Positions 35,475 through 44,151 are shown, numbered from the stretch's first letter. The stretch is 64,000 nucleotides of DNA from Aestuariispira ectoiniformans (GCF_025136295.1 NZ_CP062788.1:4171588-4235587), one strand, 5' to 3'. The notes: generated by a model not told the origin, from the letters alone. A program made the numbers and translations.

Positions 35475-36362
35475 TTAGAGCTGGTTGATGGGGACTTTGA
35501 GGAAATAGCGCCCGTCCTTGTCTGCGGGCGGCAAAGCACCGGCACGCATGTTGACCTGAAGAGACGGCAGGATCAGGCGGGGCAGGTCGAGTTGAGCATC
35601 CCGCTCCGTACGCATTTTGACGAATTCCTCCTTCGTCTTGCCACCGCCCACATGGATGTTGTTGGATTTTTCTTCGGCGACCGTGGTTTCCCACGCGATC
35701 TCGCGCCCTTCCGGACCGTAGTCATGACACATGAACAGGCGCATCTCTGCAGGCAGGGAAAGAACCTTCTGAATGGAATCGTAGAGGGTGCCTGCATCAC
35801 CACCGGGGAAATCCGCACGCGCGCTGCCGCCATCCGGCATGAACAGTGTATCGCCAACAAAGGCGGCATCCCCCATCACATGGGTCATGCAGGCCGGTGT
35901 GTGACCGGGGGTATGCATGGCAAATGCCGTCAGCTCGCCGATCCGATAGGTATCCCCATCATCAAAAAGCCGGTCGAACTGGCTGCCGTCACGGCGGAAT
36001 TCCGTCCCTTCATTGAAAACCTTCCCGAAGGTTTCCTGTACGATCATGATGTTCCTGCCGATGCCGATCTTGCCGCCCAGACGATCCTGGATATAGGGCG
36101 CTGCCGACAGGTGATCCGCATGAACATGGGTTTCGATCAGCCATTCCAGGTCCAGTTCATTCTTCCGGATGAAATCAATAATCTCATCGGCATGGTCATA
36201 GGTAATGCGACCGCCCGCATAGTTGATATCCATGACTGAATCGACCACGGCGCAGGATCGGCTGTTCGGGTCCTTGACCACATAGCTGATGGTGTTCGTA
36301 TCCGGGTCGAAAAACGGGAATACGTCAGGCTTTTCACCCATGTTGACAGGGTAATCAGACAT
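35475..36362 (-). CDS. MBL-fold hydrolase, persulfide dioxygenase-like
   Basis: The ATG at 36362 gives 295 residues and is preceded by AAAGGA; an ATG 18 nt upstream is possible. The metal motif THVHADHLSAAPYI (HxHxDH) is clear, with later His ligands in HTPGHTP and CHDYGPEG. Length and motifs fit the Blh/ETHE1-like group that oxidises glutathione persulfide to sulfite. It lies upstream of the SQR fusion in the same operon, giving sulfide to persulfide to sulfite. Confidence 0.85.
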   Translation of the reverse strand: MSDYPVNMGEKPDVFPFFDPDTNTISYVVKDPNSRSCAVVDSVMDINYAGGRITYDHADEIIDFIRKNELDLEWLIETHVHADHLSAAPYIQDRLGGKIGIGRNIMIVQETFGKVFNEGTEFRRDGSQFDRLFDDGDTYRIGELTAFAMHTPGHTPACMTHVMGDAAFVGDTLFMPDGGSARADFPGGDAGTLYDSIQKVLSLPAEMRLFMCHDYGPEGREIAWETTVAEEKSNNIHVGGGKTKEEFVKMRTERDAQLDLPRLILPSLQVNMRAGALPPADKDGRYFLKVPINQL

Positions 36363-36387
36363 GATGACAGGTCCTTTCATACTGACT

Positions 36388-36831
36388 TCAGGTTGACGAG
36401 GGGGTTGCTGCGCCAGTCTGGAACACGGCACGTAGAAGCCTCGCCGCGATAATCCCCGCAATCAGGGCCGCAACGAAAATCAAGACCTCCATGCGCCCCG
36501 TGCCCAAGGCAGGCAGTGATCCGCCGGGGCAAAAGCCCGCAATTCCCCATCCGATACCGAATATTGCCGCCCCGCCGACGAGGGGTATATCGATGTCCTT
36601 CTTGGTCGGCAGTTGGAATGTCTCGGCCTGAACCGGCCCCGAACGCGCCAGAACCAATCGGTACCCGATGAAGGTCACGACCAGGGCGCCGCCCATCACA
36701 AAAATCAGGCTGGGGTCCCAGCTTCCTGCGATATCGAAGAAATTCAGAACTTTGGCCGGGTTCGCCATGCCGGAAATGGAAATACCAAGACCAAAGACAA
36801 GACCGATCGCATAGGCAGTAATCAAACGCAT
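36388..36831 (-). CDS. YeeE/YedE-family membrane protein (second half)
   Basis: This 147-residue protein has four predicted helices and the conserved GIAGFCPGGSLPALGTG segment with the Cys used for thiosulfate passage in YeeE relatives. It pairs with the next upstream gene, 4 nt away, and the two together equal one full-length YeeE. A sulfur-compound transport role is supported by the surrounding persulfide genes. Confidence 0.82.
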   Translation of the reverse strand: MRLITAYAIGLVFGLGISISGMANPAKVLNFFDIAGSWDPSLIFVMGGALVVTFIGYRLVLARSGPVQAETFQLPTKKDIDIPLVGGAAIFGIGWGIAGFCPGGSLPALGTGRMEVLIFVAALIAGIIAARLLRAVFQTGAATPSST

Positions 36832-36835
36832 GGCC

Positions 36836-37267
36836 TTATCCTCCCAACAGATGACGTAGAATGAAGACCGTAATCCCGGTCGCGACCATGAAGGTCAGGG
36901 TGGCAACGATGGACCGTGGGGACAGCCGCGCCATCCCGCACACCCCGTGGCCCGAGGTGCACCCGCTGCCGAAAGTAACCCCGACACCGACAAGGAAACC
37001 GCCAATCACAAGCATCAGCGTGGACACCGGAACCTGAATTGTCGGATAGGCGCCAGTTATCAGGAAAAAGGCGGTCGGGCCGGAGACCATTCCAACCAGA
37101 ATTGCCGCCCGCAGGCTCCAGTCGGAGGCAGACGCCGGTTTCAACACACCGGCCAGGATTCCCGTTGCCCCGAAGATTCGCCCATGCAAAAACATCAGGG
37201 CGACGGCAGCCAGTCCAATCAGGACACCGCCCAGAAGAGAGGCATAGGGCGTGAATGTCGTTTCCAT
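36836..37267 (-). CDS. YeeE/YedE-family membrane protein (first half)
   Basis: The ATG at 37267 (METTFTPY) gives 143 residues; the upstream open frame overlaps the DUF2892 gene and looks non-coding. Four helices and the GSGCTSGHGVCGMARLS motif with two Cys mark the family. Split YeeE pairs like this accompany BigR-type sulfide detoxification operons. It lies 5 nt after the DUF2892 gene. Confidence 0.82.
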   Translation of the reverse strand: METTFTPYASLLGGVLIGLAAVALMFLHGRIFGATGILAGVLKPASASDWSLRAAILVGMVSGPTAFFLITGAYPTIQVPVSTLMLVIGGFLVGVGVTFGSGCTSGHGVCGMARLSPRSIVATLTFMVATGITVFILRHLLGG

Positions 37268-37272
37268 CACAT

Positions 37273-37485
37273 TCACCGTGCGCAGGTCCGCATGCCCAGG
37301 ATACGATAAAGCGGGCAAAAGCGCAGCGCCGCCGTGACAATCAGCACAAGGCCAACAACAACAGCGCCATACATCCACACAGGATTCGCCCACAGTGCGA
37401 AGCTGGTTACAAAAGGCAAGGCCACCAGGACAGCGCCGATTATCAGGCGCATCACGCGGTCGATCGTTCCAACATTGGCTTTCAT
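37273..37485 (-). CDS. DUF2892 small membrane protein
   Basis: This 70-residue protein has two hydrophobic helices, the N-terminal NVGTIDRVMRLIIGAVL signature of DUF2892 (inner-membrane YgaP-like) and the C-terminal FCPLYRILGMRTC with two Cys. The family is often fused to or beside rhodanese or persulfide genes. It is the first gene of the leftward sulfur operon, and a 15-bp dyad lies about 60 bp upstream. Confidence 0.8.
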   Translation of the reverse strand: MKANVGTIDRVMRLIIGAVLVALPFVTSFALWANPVWMYGAVVVGLVLIVTAALRFCPLYRILGMRTCAR

Positions 37486-37541
37486 CGCTAGTCCTCCATT
37501 AAATCTGGAGAACAGTTTACGCGACCGTTGCCAAGCCTGTC

Positions 37542-37556
37542 GGTGACATTATCACC
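37542..37556. promoter_or_regulatory. Candidate Crp/Fnr-type operator ahead of the sulfur operon
   Basis: GGTGA-CATTA-TCACC is a perfect 5-bp-arm dyad resembling GTGA/TCAC half-sites of the Crp family, but with a 5-nt spacer instead of 6. It lies between the Crp/Fnr regulator gene and the first sulfur-operon gene, both transcribed leftward. This is the expected place for its target site. Confidence 0.45.
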
Positions 37557-37612
37557 AACGGAAAAAATTAAATGATTTCAGGAAAGAAGCTTTTTCAGTG
37601 ACGGTCAGGATT

Positions 37613-38275
37613 TCAGTGTGTTTTGGCCAGTCTTTCAAGCGCCGCACGGTCCTGGATTTCGATTGTGCCACGCGCCAGCTTCACCCATTCGCGCCGCTGG
37701 AATTCCTGTAACTGCCGGGAAATGACCTCCCGTGCACTGCCAAGTTCGGTTGCCAATTGATGATGGGTCGCCACCACCCGGTCACTTTCCTTGCCAAGCG
37801 CCAAAAGCTTTTGTGCCAGCCGAATATCAATCCGGCGAAAGGCGATTTCCTCGATGACAAAAAACAGGTCGGTAATGCGTTTTGAATAGGCGGTAAACAC
37901 AAACCGTCGGAAGGTGCCGGACCGGGCGATCAGATCCTCGAACACGCCGCGTGGGACGGCCACGGCACGGACGTCCGTCTCTGCCACGCCTTCCGCGCTG
38001 TAATCCTCATAGGCCAGCAGGCAGGCCGTGGTCAGCACACAGCTTTGCCCGCTATGAACGCGGTAAAGAACAATCTCGCGGCCGGTATCGGAGACCTGTT
38101 GCACCCGCACGGTTCCGTCCAGCAGTAACAGCAGGTTTTCCGGCGCCTTGCCCGGGCCGAAGATCACCGCCCCTTCCGGGACTGTCACGATCTTGCTCTG
38201 GCTGACCAGAGTGTCCCGCACGGGCGCTTCAAGGCCCGCCAGGCCGGGAAAGCGGTCAACCCACATCTCGGTCAT
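37613..38275 (-). CDS. Crp/Fnr-family regulator of the sulfur operon
   Basis: This 220-residue protein has a cyclic-nucleotide-binding-like sensor domain (about 10-125) and a C-terminal winged helix (about 150-215; HHQLATELGSAREVISRQLQEF). The N-terminal Cys cluster of FNR is absent. Instead C79 and C85 in SGQSCVLTTACLL lie in the sensor domain. A thiol-based, possibly persulfide-responsive mechanism is an inference from these Cys and the adjacent sulfide genes. It may act at 37542-37556. Confidence 0.84.
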   Translation of the reverse strand: MTEMWVDRFPGLAGLEAPVRDTLVSQSKIVTVPEGAVIFGPGKAPENLLLLLDGTVRVQQVSDTGREIVLYRVHSGQSCVLTTACLLAYEDYSAEGVAETDVRAVAVPRGVFEDLIARSGTFRRFVFTAYSKRITDLFFVIEEIAFRRIDIRLAQKLLALGKESDRVVATHHQLATELGSAREVISRQLQEFQRREWVKLARGTIEIQDRAALERLAKTH

Positions 38276-38349
38276 GACATGTCACTCCTGCTGAACATCT
38301 GTCTGTTGGCGGCCATTATGCCCTGAAAGATGTATTAGACCATAGACAA

Positions 38350-38469
38350 CTACAACCCCAGCGCAAGGCGGATGGCGTAGGCGATGGCCCCCAACACCGC
38401 CACACCGGCAATCCATAGCGCCACGAACCACGCCAGTTGTCTAAGGTTCCGCCGCGTTCCGCCTGCCAT
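38350..38469 (-). CDS. DUF2474 small membrane protein of bd-type oxidase
   Basis: This 39-codon gene overlaps the cydB stop (TGATG). The product has a basic N-terminus (MAGGTRRNLRQLAWF) and one hydrophobic helix (ALWIAGVAVLGAIAYAIRLAL). The size, single helix and place after cydB match DUF2474, a small protein linked to cyanide-insensitive bd-type oxidases and comparable to CydX. It probably stabilises the oxidase. Confidence 0.78.
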   Translation of the reverse strand: MAGGTRRNLRQLAWFVALWIAGVAVLGAIAYAIRLALGL

Positions 38470-39473
38470 CAGTGATACCCCTCCTCCGGATCGACCTTGC
38501 CCCGGAAAATCCAATAGGCATAACCGGAATAGGCCAGGATGATCGGAATGAGAACAACCGCCCCGACCAGGATGAAGGCCAGGCTTTCATCGGGGCCTGC
38601 GGCCTGCCAGATCGTGATATTCGGGGGTACGATCATCGGGTAAAAGCTGATCCCGATCCCGATGTAGCATAGTACGAAAATACCAAGCGCGCCCAGGAAA
38701 GGCCACGCATCCCTGCCTTTCCGCAGCCCCGCAACCAGCAGAACGACGCATCCCGCCAGCAGCAAGGGAACAACCGCACTGAAAATCAGGTTGGGCCCTT
38801 TGAACCAACGGGACAAATACAGGTCGTTCAGGAAGGGCGTCCACAGGCTGACGGCACCGATCAGGACAAGCGTGGCAGCACAGAGGCCCCAACTCGCCCG
38901 GCGCATCTGCCGTGCCATCTCGCCCTCTGTTTTCATGACCAGCCAGGTCGCCCCCAACAGGGTATAACCAATCACCAGCGCCACCCCGGTCGTCAGGCTG
39001 AACAGCGTAAGCCAGTCCCACCAGCCACCGGCATAGGCGCGGTTCTGGACATCAATGCCCTGCACCAATGCGCCCAGTGCAATTCCCTGGGCAAGGGCCG
39101 CGATCAGGGACCCACCTGAAAATCCGATATCCCAAAGGAAACGGCCACGCACCGTCCGCGACCTGAATTCAAAGGAAACACCCCGGAAGATCAGGCCGAG
39201 AAGCATTGCAATCAACGGCGCATAGAGCGCCGGCAGTATTGTTGCATAGGCCAGGGGAAAGACGGCAAACAAGCCGCCGCCGCCCAGCACCAGCCAGGTT
39301 TCATTCCCATCCCAGACGGGCGCGACGGAATTCATGGCGATGTCACGGTCCCGGTTGCTGCGCAGGAAGGGAAACAATATTCCGACCCCCAGGTCGAAAC
39401 CGTCGAGAACAACATAGGCAAGAACCGCGAAGGCGATCAGCCCTGCCCAGATGAAGGCGAGATCCAATTCCAT
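38469..39473 (-). CDS. cydB: Cytochrome bd-type ubiquinol oxidase subunit II
   Basis: This 334-residue inner-membrane protein has about eight helices. The N-terminal FIWAGLIAFAVLAYVVLDGFDLGVG is the CydB signature. With CydA it oxidises ubiquinol and reduces oxygen to water without proton pumping. It follows cydA by 5 nt and overlaps the DUF2474 gene. Confidence 0.92.
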   Translation of the reverse strand: MELDLAFIWAGLIAFAVLAYVVLDGFDLGVGILFPFLRSNRDRDIAMNSVAPVWDGNETWLVLGGGGLFAVFPLAYATILPALYAPLIAMLLGLIFRGVSFEFRSRTVRGRFLWDIGFSGGSLIAALAQGIALGALVQGIDVQNRAYAGGWWDWLTLFSLTTGVALVIGYTLLGATWLVMKTEGEMARQMRRASWGLCAATLVLIGAVSLWTPFLNDLYLSRWFKGPNLIFSAVVPLLLAGCVVLLVAGLRKGRDAWPFLGALGIFVLCYIGIGISFYPMIVPPNITIWQAAGPDESLAFILVGAVVLIPIILAYSGYAYWIFRGKVDPEEGYH

Positions 39474-39478
39474 GATCC

Positions 39479-40894
39479 TTACTCCCCTTTTCCGTCAGGC
39501 GTGGCGTGACTGGCTTCCATGGACGGCCCGGGCATCAACCCGGCGGCCCAGGTCGCGCCGATCTCTTCACCCTCCCCGCTATTAGGGCGTTTGCCCATCA
39601 GGCGAAGGACATAAAAGGTGCCAGCCCCGAAAACCGCGAAATAGACCAGCACGAAGGCAACCAGCGACGTGCCGACGGCCGAGGCCTCAATCGGGGATGC
39701 GGAATGGACCGTGCGCAACAGGCCATGCACCGTCCAGGGCTGCCGCCCCACTTCGGTCGTGATCCACCCGGCCAGAACCGCCAGGAATCCGGACGGTCCC
39801 ATGACGACCGCCGCCCGATACAGCATCGGTGCGTCATAGAGCGACTTGCGCAGGCGTGCGAGACCGCTCCACAGGCCAAGCCCCACCATCGCAAAACCCA
39901 GGCCGACCATAATCCGGAAACTCCAGAAGATGATCTCCGCCGGCGGGCGATCTTCCTTGGGAAAGGCCTTCAGGCCCTTCACTTCGCCGTCCCATTCGTG
40001 AACGAGGATCAGGGACCCCAGATGAGGAATTTCAACGGCGTTCCGGGTTACTTCCGCCGTATCGTCGGGGATGCCGAACAGGATCAGGGGCGCGCCTTTA
40101 TGGGTGTCATAATGGCCCTCCATCGCCGCGACCTTCTCCGGTTGATGTTCCAGCGTGTTCAGCCCATGGAAATCACCGGCAACAATCTGCAGCGGGGCAA
40201 CGATCAGCGCCATCCACATCGCCATGGAAAACATCGTTCGCGCGGACCGGTTAGACCTGTCGCGCAGCAGATGCCATGCGCCCACCGCACCGACCACGAA
40301 GGCCGTCGTCAGGTAAGCCGCCAACACCATATGCACCAGCCTGTAAGGAAAAGACGGATTGAAAATCGCTGCCGCCCAGTCATCGGGCACAAACTGCCCC
40401 ACCTCGTTGACGGCGTAACCCGCCGGGGTCTGCATCCAGGAGTTCACCGACAGAATCCAGAAGGCGGAAAACAGGGTACCAACCGCCACCATCAGCGTGG
40501 CAAAGAAATGCAGTTTCGGTCCCACGCGTTTCATGCCGAACAGCATCACCCCCAGGAAACCCGCCTCCAGGAAGAAAGCCGACAGCACCTCATAGCCCAT
40601 GAGCGGCCCCAGAATCGGCCCGGTCTTGTCGGCATAGACGCTCCAGTTCGTACCGATCTGATAACTCATCACGATACCGGAGACCACCCCCATGCCAAAG
40701 ACAACGGCAAAGATCGTCTTCCAGTAGTGGAAGACCCGTATGAACCGTTCCTGCCCGGTCCACAGCCAAAGGCCTTCCAGCACCGCCAGAAAGCTTGCAA
40801 GTCCGATTGTGAAGGCCGGGAAGATGATATGGGCCGATACCGTAAAGGCGAACTGGAACCGGGCCAGGGTAAGCGCATCGGTGAATTCCAGCAT
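39479..40894 (-). CDS. cydA: Cytochrome bd-type ubiquinol oxidase subunit I
   Basis: This 471-residue protein has the N-terminal FAFTVSAHIIFPAF with the likely heme-ligand His at 22, and GWITTEVGRQPWTVHGLLRT, typical of the bd family. The length is shorter than E. coli CydA because the Q loop is short, which is the cyanide-insensitive (CIO) pattern. It supports respiration when sulfide blocks heme-copper oxidases, so its place beside the sulfide oxidation genes makes sense. The promoter should lie in 40895-41277. Confidence 0.92.
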   Translation of the reverse strand: MLEFTDALTLARFQFAFTVSAHIIFPAFTIGLASFLAVLEGLWLWTGQERFIRVFHYWKTIFAVVFGMGVVSGIVMSYQIGTNWSVYADKTGPILGPLMGYEVLSAFFLEAGFLGVMLFGMKRVGPKLHFFATLMVAVGTLFSAFWILSVNSWMQTPAGYAVNEVGQFVPDDWAAAIFNPSFPYRLVHMVLAAYLTTAFVVGAVGAWHLLRDRSNRSARTMFSMAMWMALIVAPLQIVAGDFHGLNTLEHQPEKVAAMEGHYDTHKGAPLILFGIPDDTAEVTRNAVEIPHLGSLILVHEWDGEVKGLKAFPKEDRPPAEIIFWSFRIMVGLGFAMVGLGLWSGLARLRKSLYDAPMLYRAAVVMGPSGFLAVLAGWITTEVGRQPWTVHGLLRTVHSASPIEASAVGTSLVAFVLVYFAVFGAGTFYVLRLMGKRPNSGEGEEIGATWAAGLMPGPSMEASHATPDGKGE

Positions 40895-41277
40895 TCAAAG
40901 CCTCCTTTCCGAGAGGTCTGTTCCACTGAACTGTCCGCGCCTGCGAGTGGTTGAGTTCATACGTAGGTTACCGGCTGCAGGCGATCGGCAACAGGCGAAA
41001 CCTTATTGCGAGATTGGCCTCATACTCTGTGACTTCATCACAAAATGCTTTAGGGCAGAATGACGCAAGGTCACAATGACGCAAAGGCAGAATGCCGCAG
41101 GGCCTGCCTTGGTCTTTATGCCGCCTCACAAGTTACCATACCGGTGACGTCACAACAGTTAGCCGGAAAAATCCGGACAGAATGCTTGAACTTGCAGCCC
41201 ATACCAGCATGATCTGATGCAACTAGAGGCCCTTCACATAGGCAAACAGCCATCGTTCAAGTTCTGGGGAGATTTCC
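40895..41277. other. Intergenic region between divergent cydA and SDR genes
   Basis: No gene is apparent. At 41054-41102 three degenerate tandem copies of a 15-17-nt unit occur (GGCAGAATGACGCAAGG, TCACAATGACGCAAAGG, CAGAATGCCGCAGGG). They may bind a regulator of cydA or the SDR gene. No FNR-type TTGAT-N4-ATCAA site was found. The SDR ATG is preceded by GGGGAGAT. Confidence 0.4.
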
Positions 41278-42012
41278 ATGAAAGCAATCGTTACCGGCCA
41301 TTCCCGTGGCCTGGGCGCAGCCATGACCGAAGACCTGCTGTCCCGTGGCGCAAGCGTGCTCGGCCTGTCGCGCAGTATCAACGAAGACCTGCAATCGCGT
41401 CATCCGTCCCTGTTACAGCAGGTGTCCATCGATATGATCGATCCGGCCAACCTGATTGCTTGGCTGGATAGTGGCGCCCTGGCAGGGTTTTTGGAGAATG
41501 ACGAGCCGGTTATGCTGGTCAACAATGCCGGTATTGTGGAACCCATTGGCCCCGCAGGCAGCCTGGATCACAACGGCATTGCCCGTGCCGTGGGCCTGAA
41601 CGTCACCGCCCCTCTGCTGCTGGCAGATGCCTTTATCGGCGCAACCAGCGGCAATGCCGACCGACGCGTCCTCCATGTCTCCAGCGGGGCTGGCCGCAAA
41701 CCCTATGCCGGGTGGAGCATCTATTGCGCGACCAAGGCCGCCCTCGACCATCACGCAGCCTCCGTCGCTCAGGACAAACCGGCGGGCCTGCGCATTTCCA
41801 GTGTTGCCCCCGGCGTCATCGACACCGACATGCAGAACACCATCCGGTCCACCCCGGCAGACCGTTTCGTTCTACGTGATGACTTCGTTGCATTGAAGGA
41901 AACCGGATCTCTGACAAGTCCGGAACAGCGCGGCAATGAGATGATTGCACATTTGCTGGCGGATGATTTCGGTCAGTCCCCTATCGTCGATATCCGGGAC
42001 TTCGCGGCCTGA
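41278..42012 (+). CDS. SDR-family oxidoreductase
   Basis: This 244-residue short-chain dehydrogenase has an N-terminal nucleotide-binding motif TGHSRGLG, VNNAG at about 82, catalytic Ser in VSSGAG and YCATK. It resembles the sepiapterin-reductase-like/YciK-type group, but the substrate is unknown. It is transcribed alone and followed by a strong terminator. Confidence 0.78.
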   Translation: MKAIVTGHSRGLGAAMTEDLLSRGASVLGLSRSINEDLQSRHPSLLQQVSIDMIDPANLIAWLDSGALAGFLENDEPVMLVNNAGIVEPIGPAGSLDHNGIARAVGLNVTAPLLLADAFIGATSGNADRRVLHVSSGAGRKPYAGWSIYCATKAALDHHAASVAQDKPAGLRISSVAPGVIDTDMQNTIRSTPADRFVLRDDFVALKETGSLTSPEQRGNEMIAHLLADDFGQSPIVDIRDFAA

Positions 42013-42038
42013 TCCGATTAAGAACCTAAATGCTGAAA

Positions 42039-42068
42039 GGGGACCGACCATAATTCGGTCCCCTTTTT
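42039..42068. terminator. Bidirectional rho-independent terminator
   Basis: GGGGACCGA (42039-42047) and TCGGTCCCC (42055-42063) form a perfect 9-bp stem with a 7-nt loop, followed by TTTTT on the + strand. It closes the SDR gene and also lies just after the leftward methyltransferase gene. Confidence 0.88.
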
Positions 42069-42071
42069 CAG

Positions 42072-42800
42072 TTAGCGCTGTGCCTTGATTATCATCATCA
42101 TGGGGCGATCCATTTCTTCTTCCAGCGCCGGCATCTCTTCCAGTTGCTCTGCACTGGGCGACCATTCGTTAAGATGCTCAATACGGAACCCGTTATGGAT
42201 CAGGCTGTTCAAGGTAGTCCCAAGGGTACGGTGATATTTGACCACCCCGTCAGCCAACCAGTTTGTGGTTCGCTTTCCCTCCACGGAATATTGATTCAAC
42301 GGCCAGATTCGTACGCCCTCTTTACCCTCGCTCCATCCGGGGCTGACCGGAGCCATGAAGATAGGATGTTCGATAGTGCACACCAGATGCCCCTGGGGGC
42401 GCAACGTCCGATAGATGCGCCTTACAAGATCATCAAAATCCTCCACATAGTGAAAGGCGAGCGAACTATAGACCAGGTCAAAAACCGCCTCCGGCAGATC
42501 GACCCGATCCAGATCGGCAATCTGGTATTCGACCTCGTCGTCGTTGGTCTCCTGTTTCGCCCGATCTATCATCTTTTCGGACAGGTCGAGGCCAAGCACC
42601 TCCCCTGCGCCATTGGCCCGTGCCCAGCGAGAAAACCAGCCAAAACCACAGCCCAAGTCGAGGATTTTCTTGTCGGTCAAATCCGGCAGGATTGCCTGGA
42701 TGGATGGCCATTCGGGTGCGCCAGCCAAACCATGAACCGACCGGTTCAACTGACTATAGCCTTCAAAGAAAGTGGGATCGTCGTAGATATTCTGTGCCAA
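42072..42800 (-). CDS. Class I SAM-dependent methyltransferase
   Basis: This 242-residue methyltransferase has motif I ILDLGCGFGWFSRWA, the acidic motif II VLGLDLSEKM and a YSSLAFHYVEDF motif typical of small-molecule (ubiquinone/BioC-like) methyltransferases. It starts with TTG at 42800, which follows GGAGAT at suitable spacing. The substrate is unknown. Confidence 0.8.
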   Translation of the reverse strand: MAQNIYDDPTFFEGYSQLNRSVHGLAGAPEWPSIQAILPDLTDKKILDLGCGFGWFSRWARANGAGEVLGLDLSEKMIDRAKQETNDDEVEYQIADLDRVDLPEAVFDLVYSSLAFHYVEDFDDLVRRIYRTLRPQGHLVCTIEHPIFMAPVSPGWSEGKEGVRIWPLNQYSVEGKRTTNWLADGVVKYHRTLGTTLNSLIHNGFRIEHLNEWSPSAEQLEEMPALEEEMDRPMMMIIKAQR

Positions 42801-43192
42801 TTTTTATCTCCATCTGAAAAAGCCGATGGACGGCGCACCCTGCACATTGATACCCCGCCCAGGCGGCGAGGGTGCAGGCGCGCGAAACGCTGGTTTCCTA
42901 GCGTCGACAAACTACCCGCATCCCGCCTGTTGGGATGCCGGCAGTCCGGCTGACGATATGGATATCCTTTTCGCACATGACGCCACTATGCTGACCTGCA
43001 TGCGCTTCGTCAACCCGGCCCCATGGCGGGAATCAAACACTGCAAGCGACTGAAGCGACCGTTCCAACGGCACTCACAGTGACGCCAAATCGGCAGAGTC
43101 AAAATTAAGGCATCGCCGAAATGGAAGAAGCCACCCTTCGGCGGCTTCTTCCTATCCATTCTTCAAAATCGCTCCGGTCTGACCGGAGGGCC
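42801..43192. other. Intergenic region with a 10-bp stem-loop near psuG
   Basis: No convincing gene is seen. GGAAGAAGCC (43123-43132) and GGCTTCTTCC (43143-43152) form a perfect 10-bp stem whose loop can pair further. On the minus strand it lies 40 bp after the psuG stop and probably ends that transcript, although the following T run is weak. The rest should contain the promoter of the methyltransferase. Confidence 0.55.
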
Positions 43193-44110
43193 TCAGCCTG
43201 CGCAATAGGCCTTTGCGATGCGCGCGGCGATCCGTGCGTTGTTCTTTACCAGCGCCAGGTTGGCAGCAACGGACACACCTTCGCTCAGCTCTGCCAGACG
43301 GGACAGGAGGAAGGGCGTGGCATCCTTGCCGCGAACATTCTGTTCCTCAGCTTCCTGCAGGGCCGTTGCGATCCAGCCGTCGATGACCGGCTTGGCGATT
43401 TCGTCGGCTTCCGGAATCGGATTGGCGATGACTTCCCCGGCACCCATCTGCAGGTCTTCACGTGTTTTCAGGATAAGCGCCACGGCGTCCGCGTCATCAA
43501 CCTTCTGGTCCACGCGCAACCCGCTTTCACGACTGTGGAAGGCCGGGAAATCAGCAGTCTGATAGCCCAGGACCGGCACGCCGTTGGTTTCCAGGAATTC
43601 CAGGGTTTTCGGCAGGTCCAGGATCGACTTCGCGCCAGAGCAGACAACGGCCACCTGGGTACGTGACAGTTCTACCAGGTCTGCGGAGATGTCCATGCTG
43701 ACCTCTGCGCCGCGATGGACACCACCGATCCCGCCAGTTGCAAACAGGCGGATGCCTGCCATTGCCGCGCAGATCATGGTGCTGGCCACCGTCGTCGCGC
43801 CATCCTGTTTCAGGGCGACAACCGTCGCCAGGTCACGGCGACTGACTTTGACAACATTGCTGTTCTGGGCGAATTCGACGATCTGGTCATCGGACAGACC
43901 GACAACGATACGCCCCTTCACAATGCCGACCGTTGCGGGCACGGCCCCTTCTTCGCGGATGACGGCTTCCAGGTCGCGCGCCACTTCCAGGTTTTGCGGC
44001 CAGGGAAGGCCATGCGAAATAATAGTGGATTCCAGCGCGACAACGGGACGGCCTTCAGCAAGGGCCTGGGCCACGTCCGGATGTATGTCGAGATAGTCCT
44101 TCAACGCCAT
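43193..44110 (-). CDS. psuG: Pseudouridine-5'-phosphate glycosidase
   Basis: This 305-residue protein of the PsuG/IndA family has PVVALESTIISHGLPWPQN near the N-terminus, SRRDLATV and GGIGGVHRGAEVSMDISADL in the centre and ANPIPEADEI, all family signatures. It cleaves pseudouridine 5'-phosphate to uracil and ribose 5-phosphate. The kinase gene for the preceding step lies just upstream on the same strand. Confidence 0.92.
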   Translation of the reverse strand: MALKDYLDIHPDVAQALAEGRPVVALESTIISHGLPWPQNLEVARDLEAVIREEGAVPATVGIVKGRIVVGLSDDQIVEFAQNSNVVKVSRRDLATVVALKQDGATTVASTMICAAMAGIRLFATGGIGGVHRGAEVSMDISADLVELSRTQVAVVCSGAKSILDLPKTLEFLETNGVPVLGYQTADFPAFHSRESGLRVDQKVDDADAVALILKTREDLQMGAGEVIANPIPEADEIAKPVIDGWIATALQEAEEQNVRGKDATPFLLSRLAELSEGVSVAANLALVKNNARIAARIAKAYCAG

Positions 44111-44151
44111 GAATCACTTTCCTTTTTGTAAGAACGACGGATTGGTCAAAG

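Noticed and set aside
34229-35488. 419-codon open frame on the + strand
   Set aside because: It is antisense to the DUF442-SQR fusion gene and has no recognisable domain.
39506-40954. 482-codon open frame on the + strand
   Set aside because: It is antisense to cydA; its Arg/His/Gln-rich translation is typical of a shadow frame.
41054-41102. CRISPR array
   Set aside because: Three degenerate units without spacers and no cas genes. No CRISPR-like array was seen anywhere in the window.
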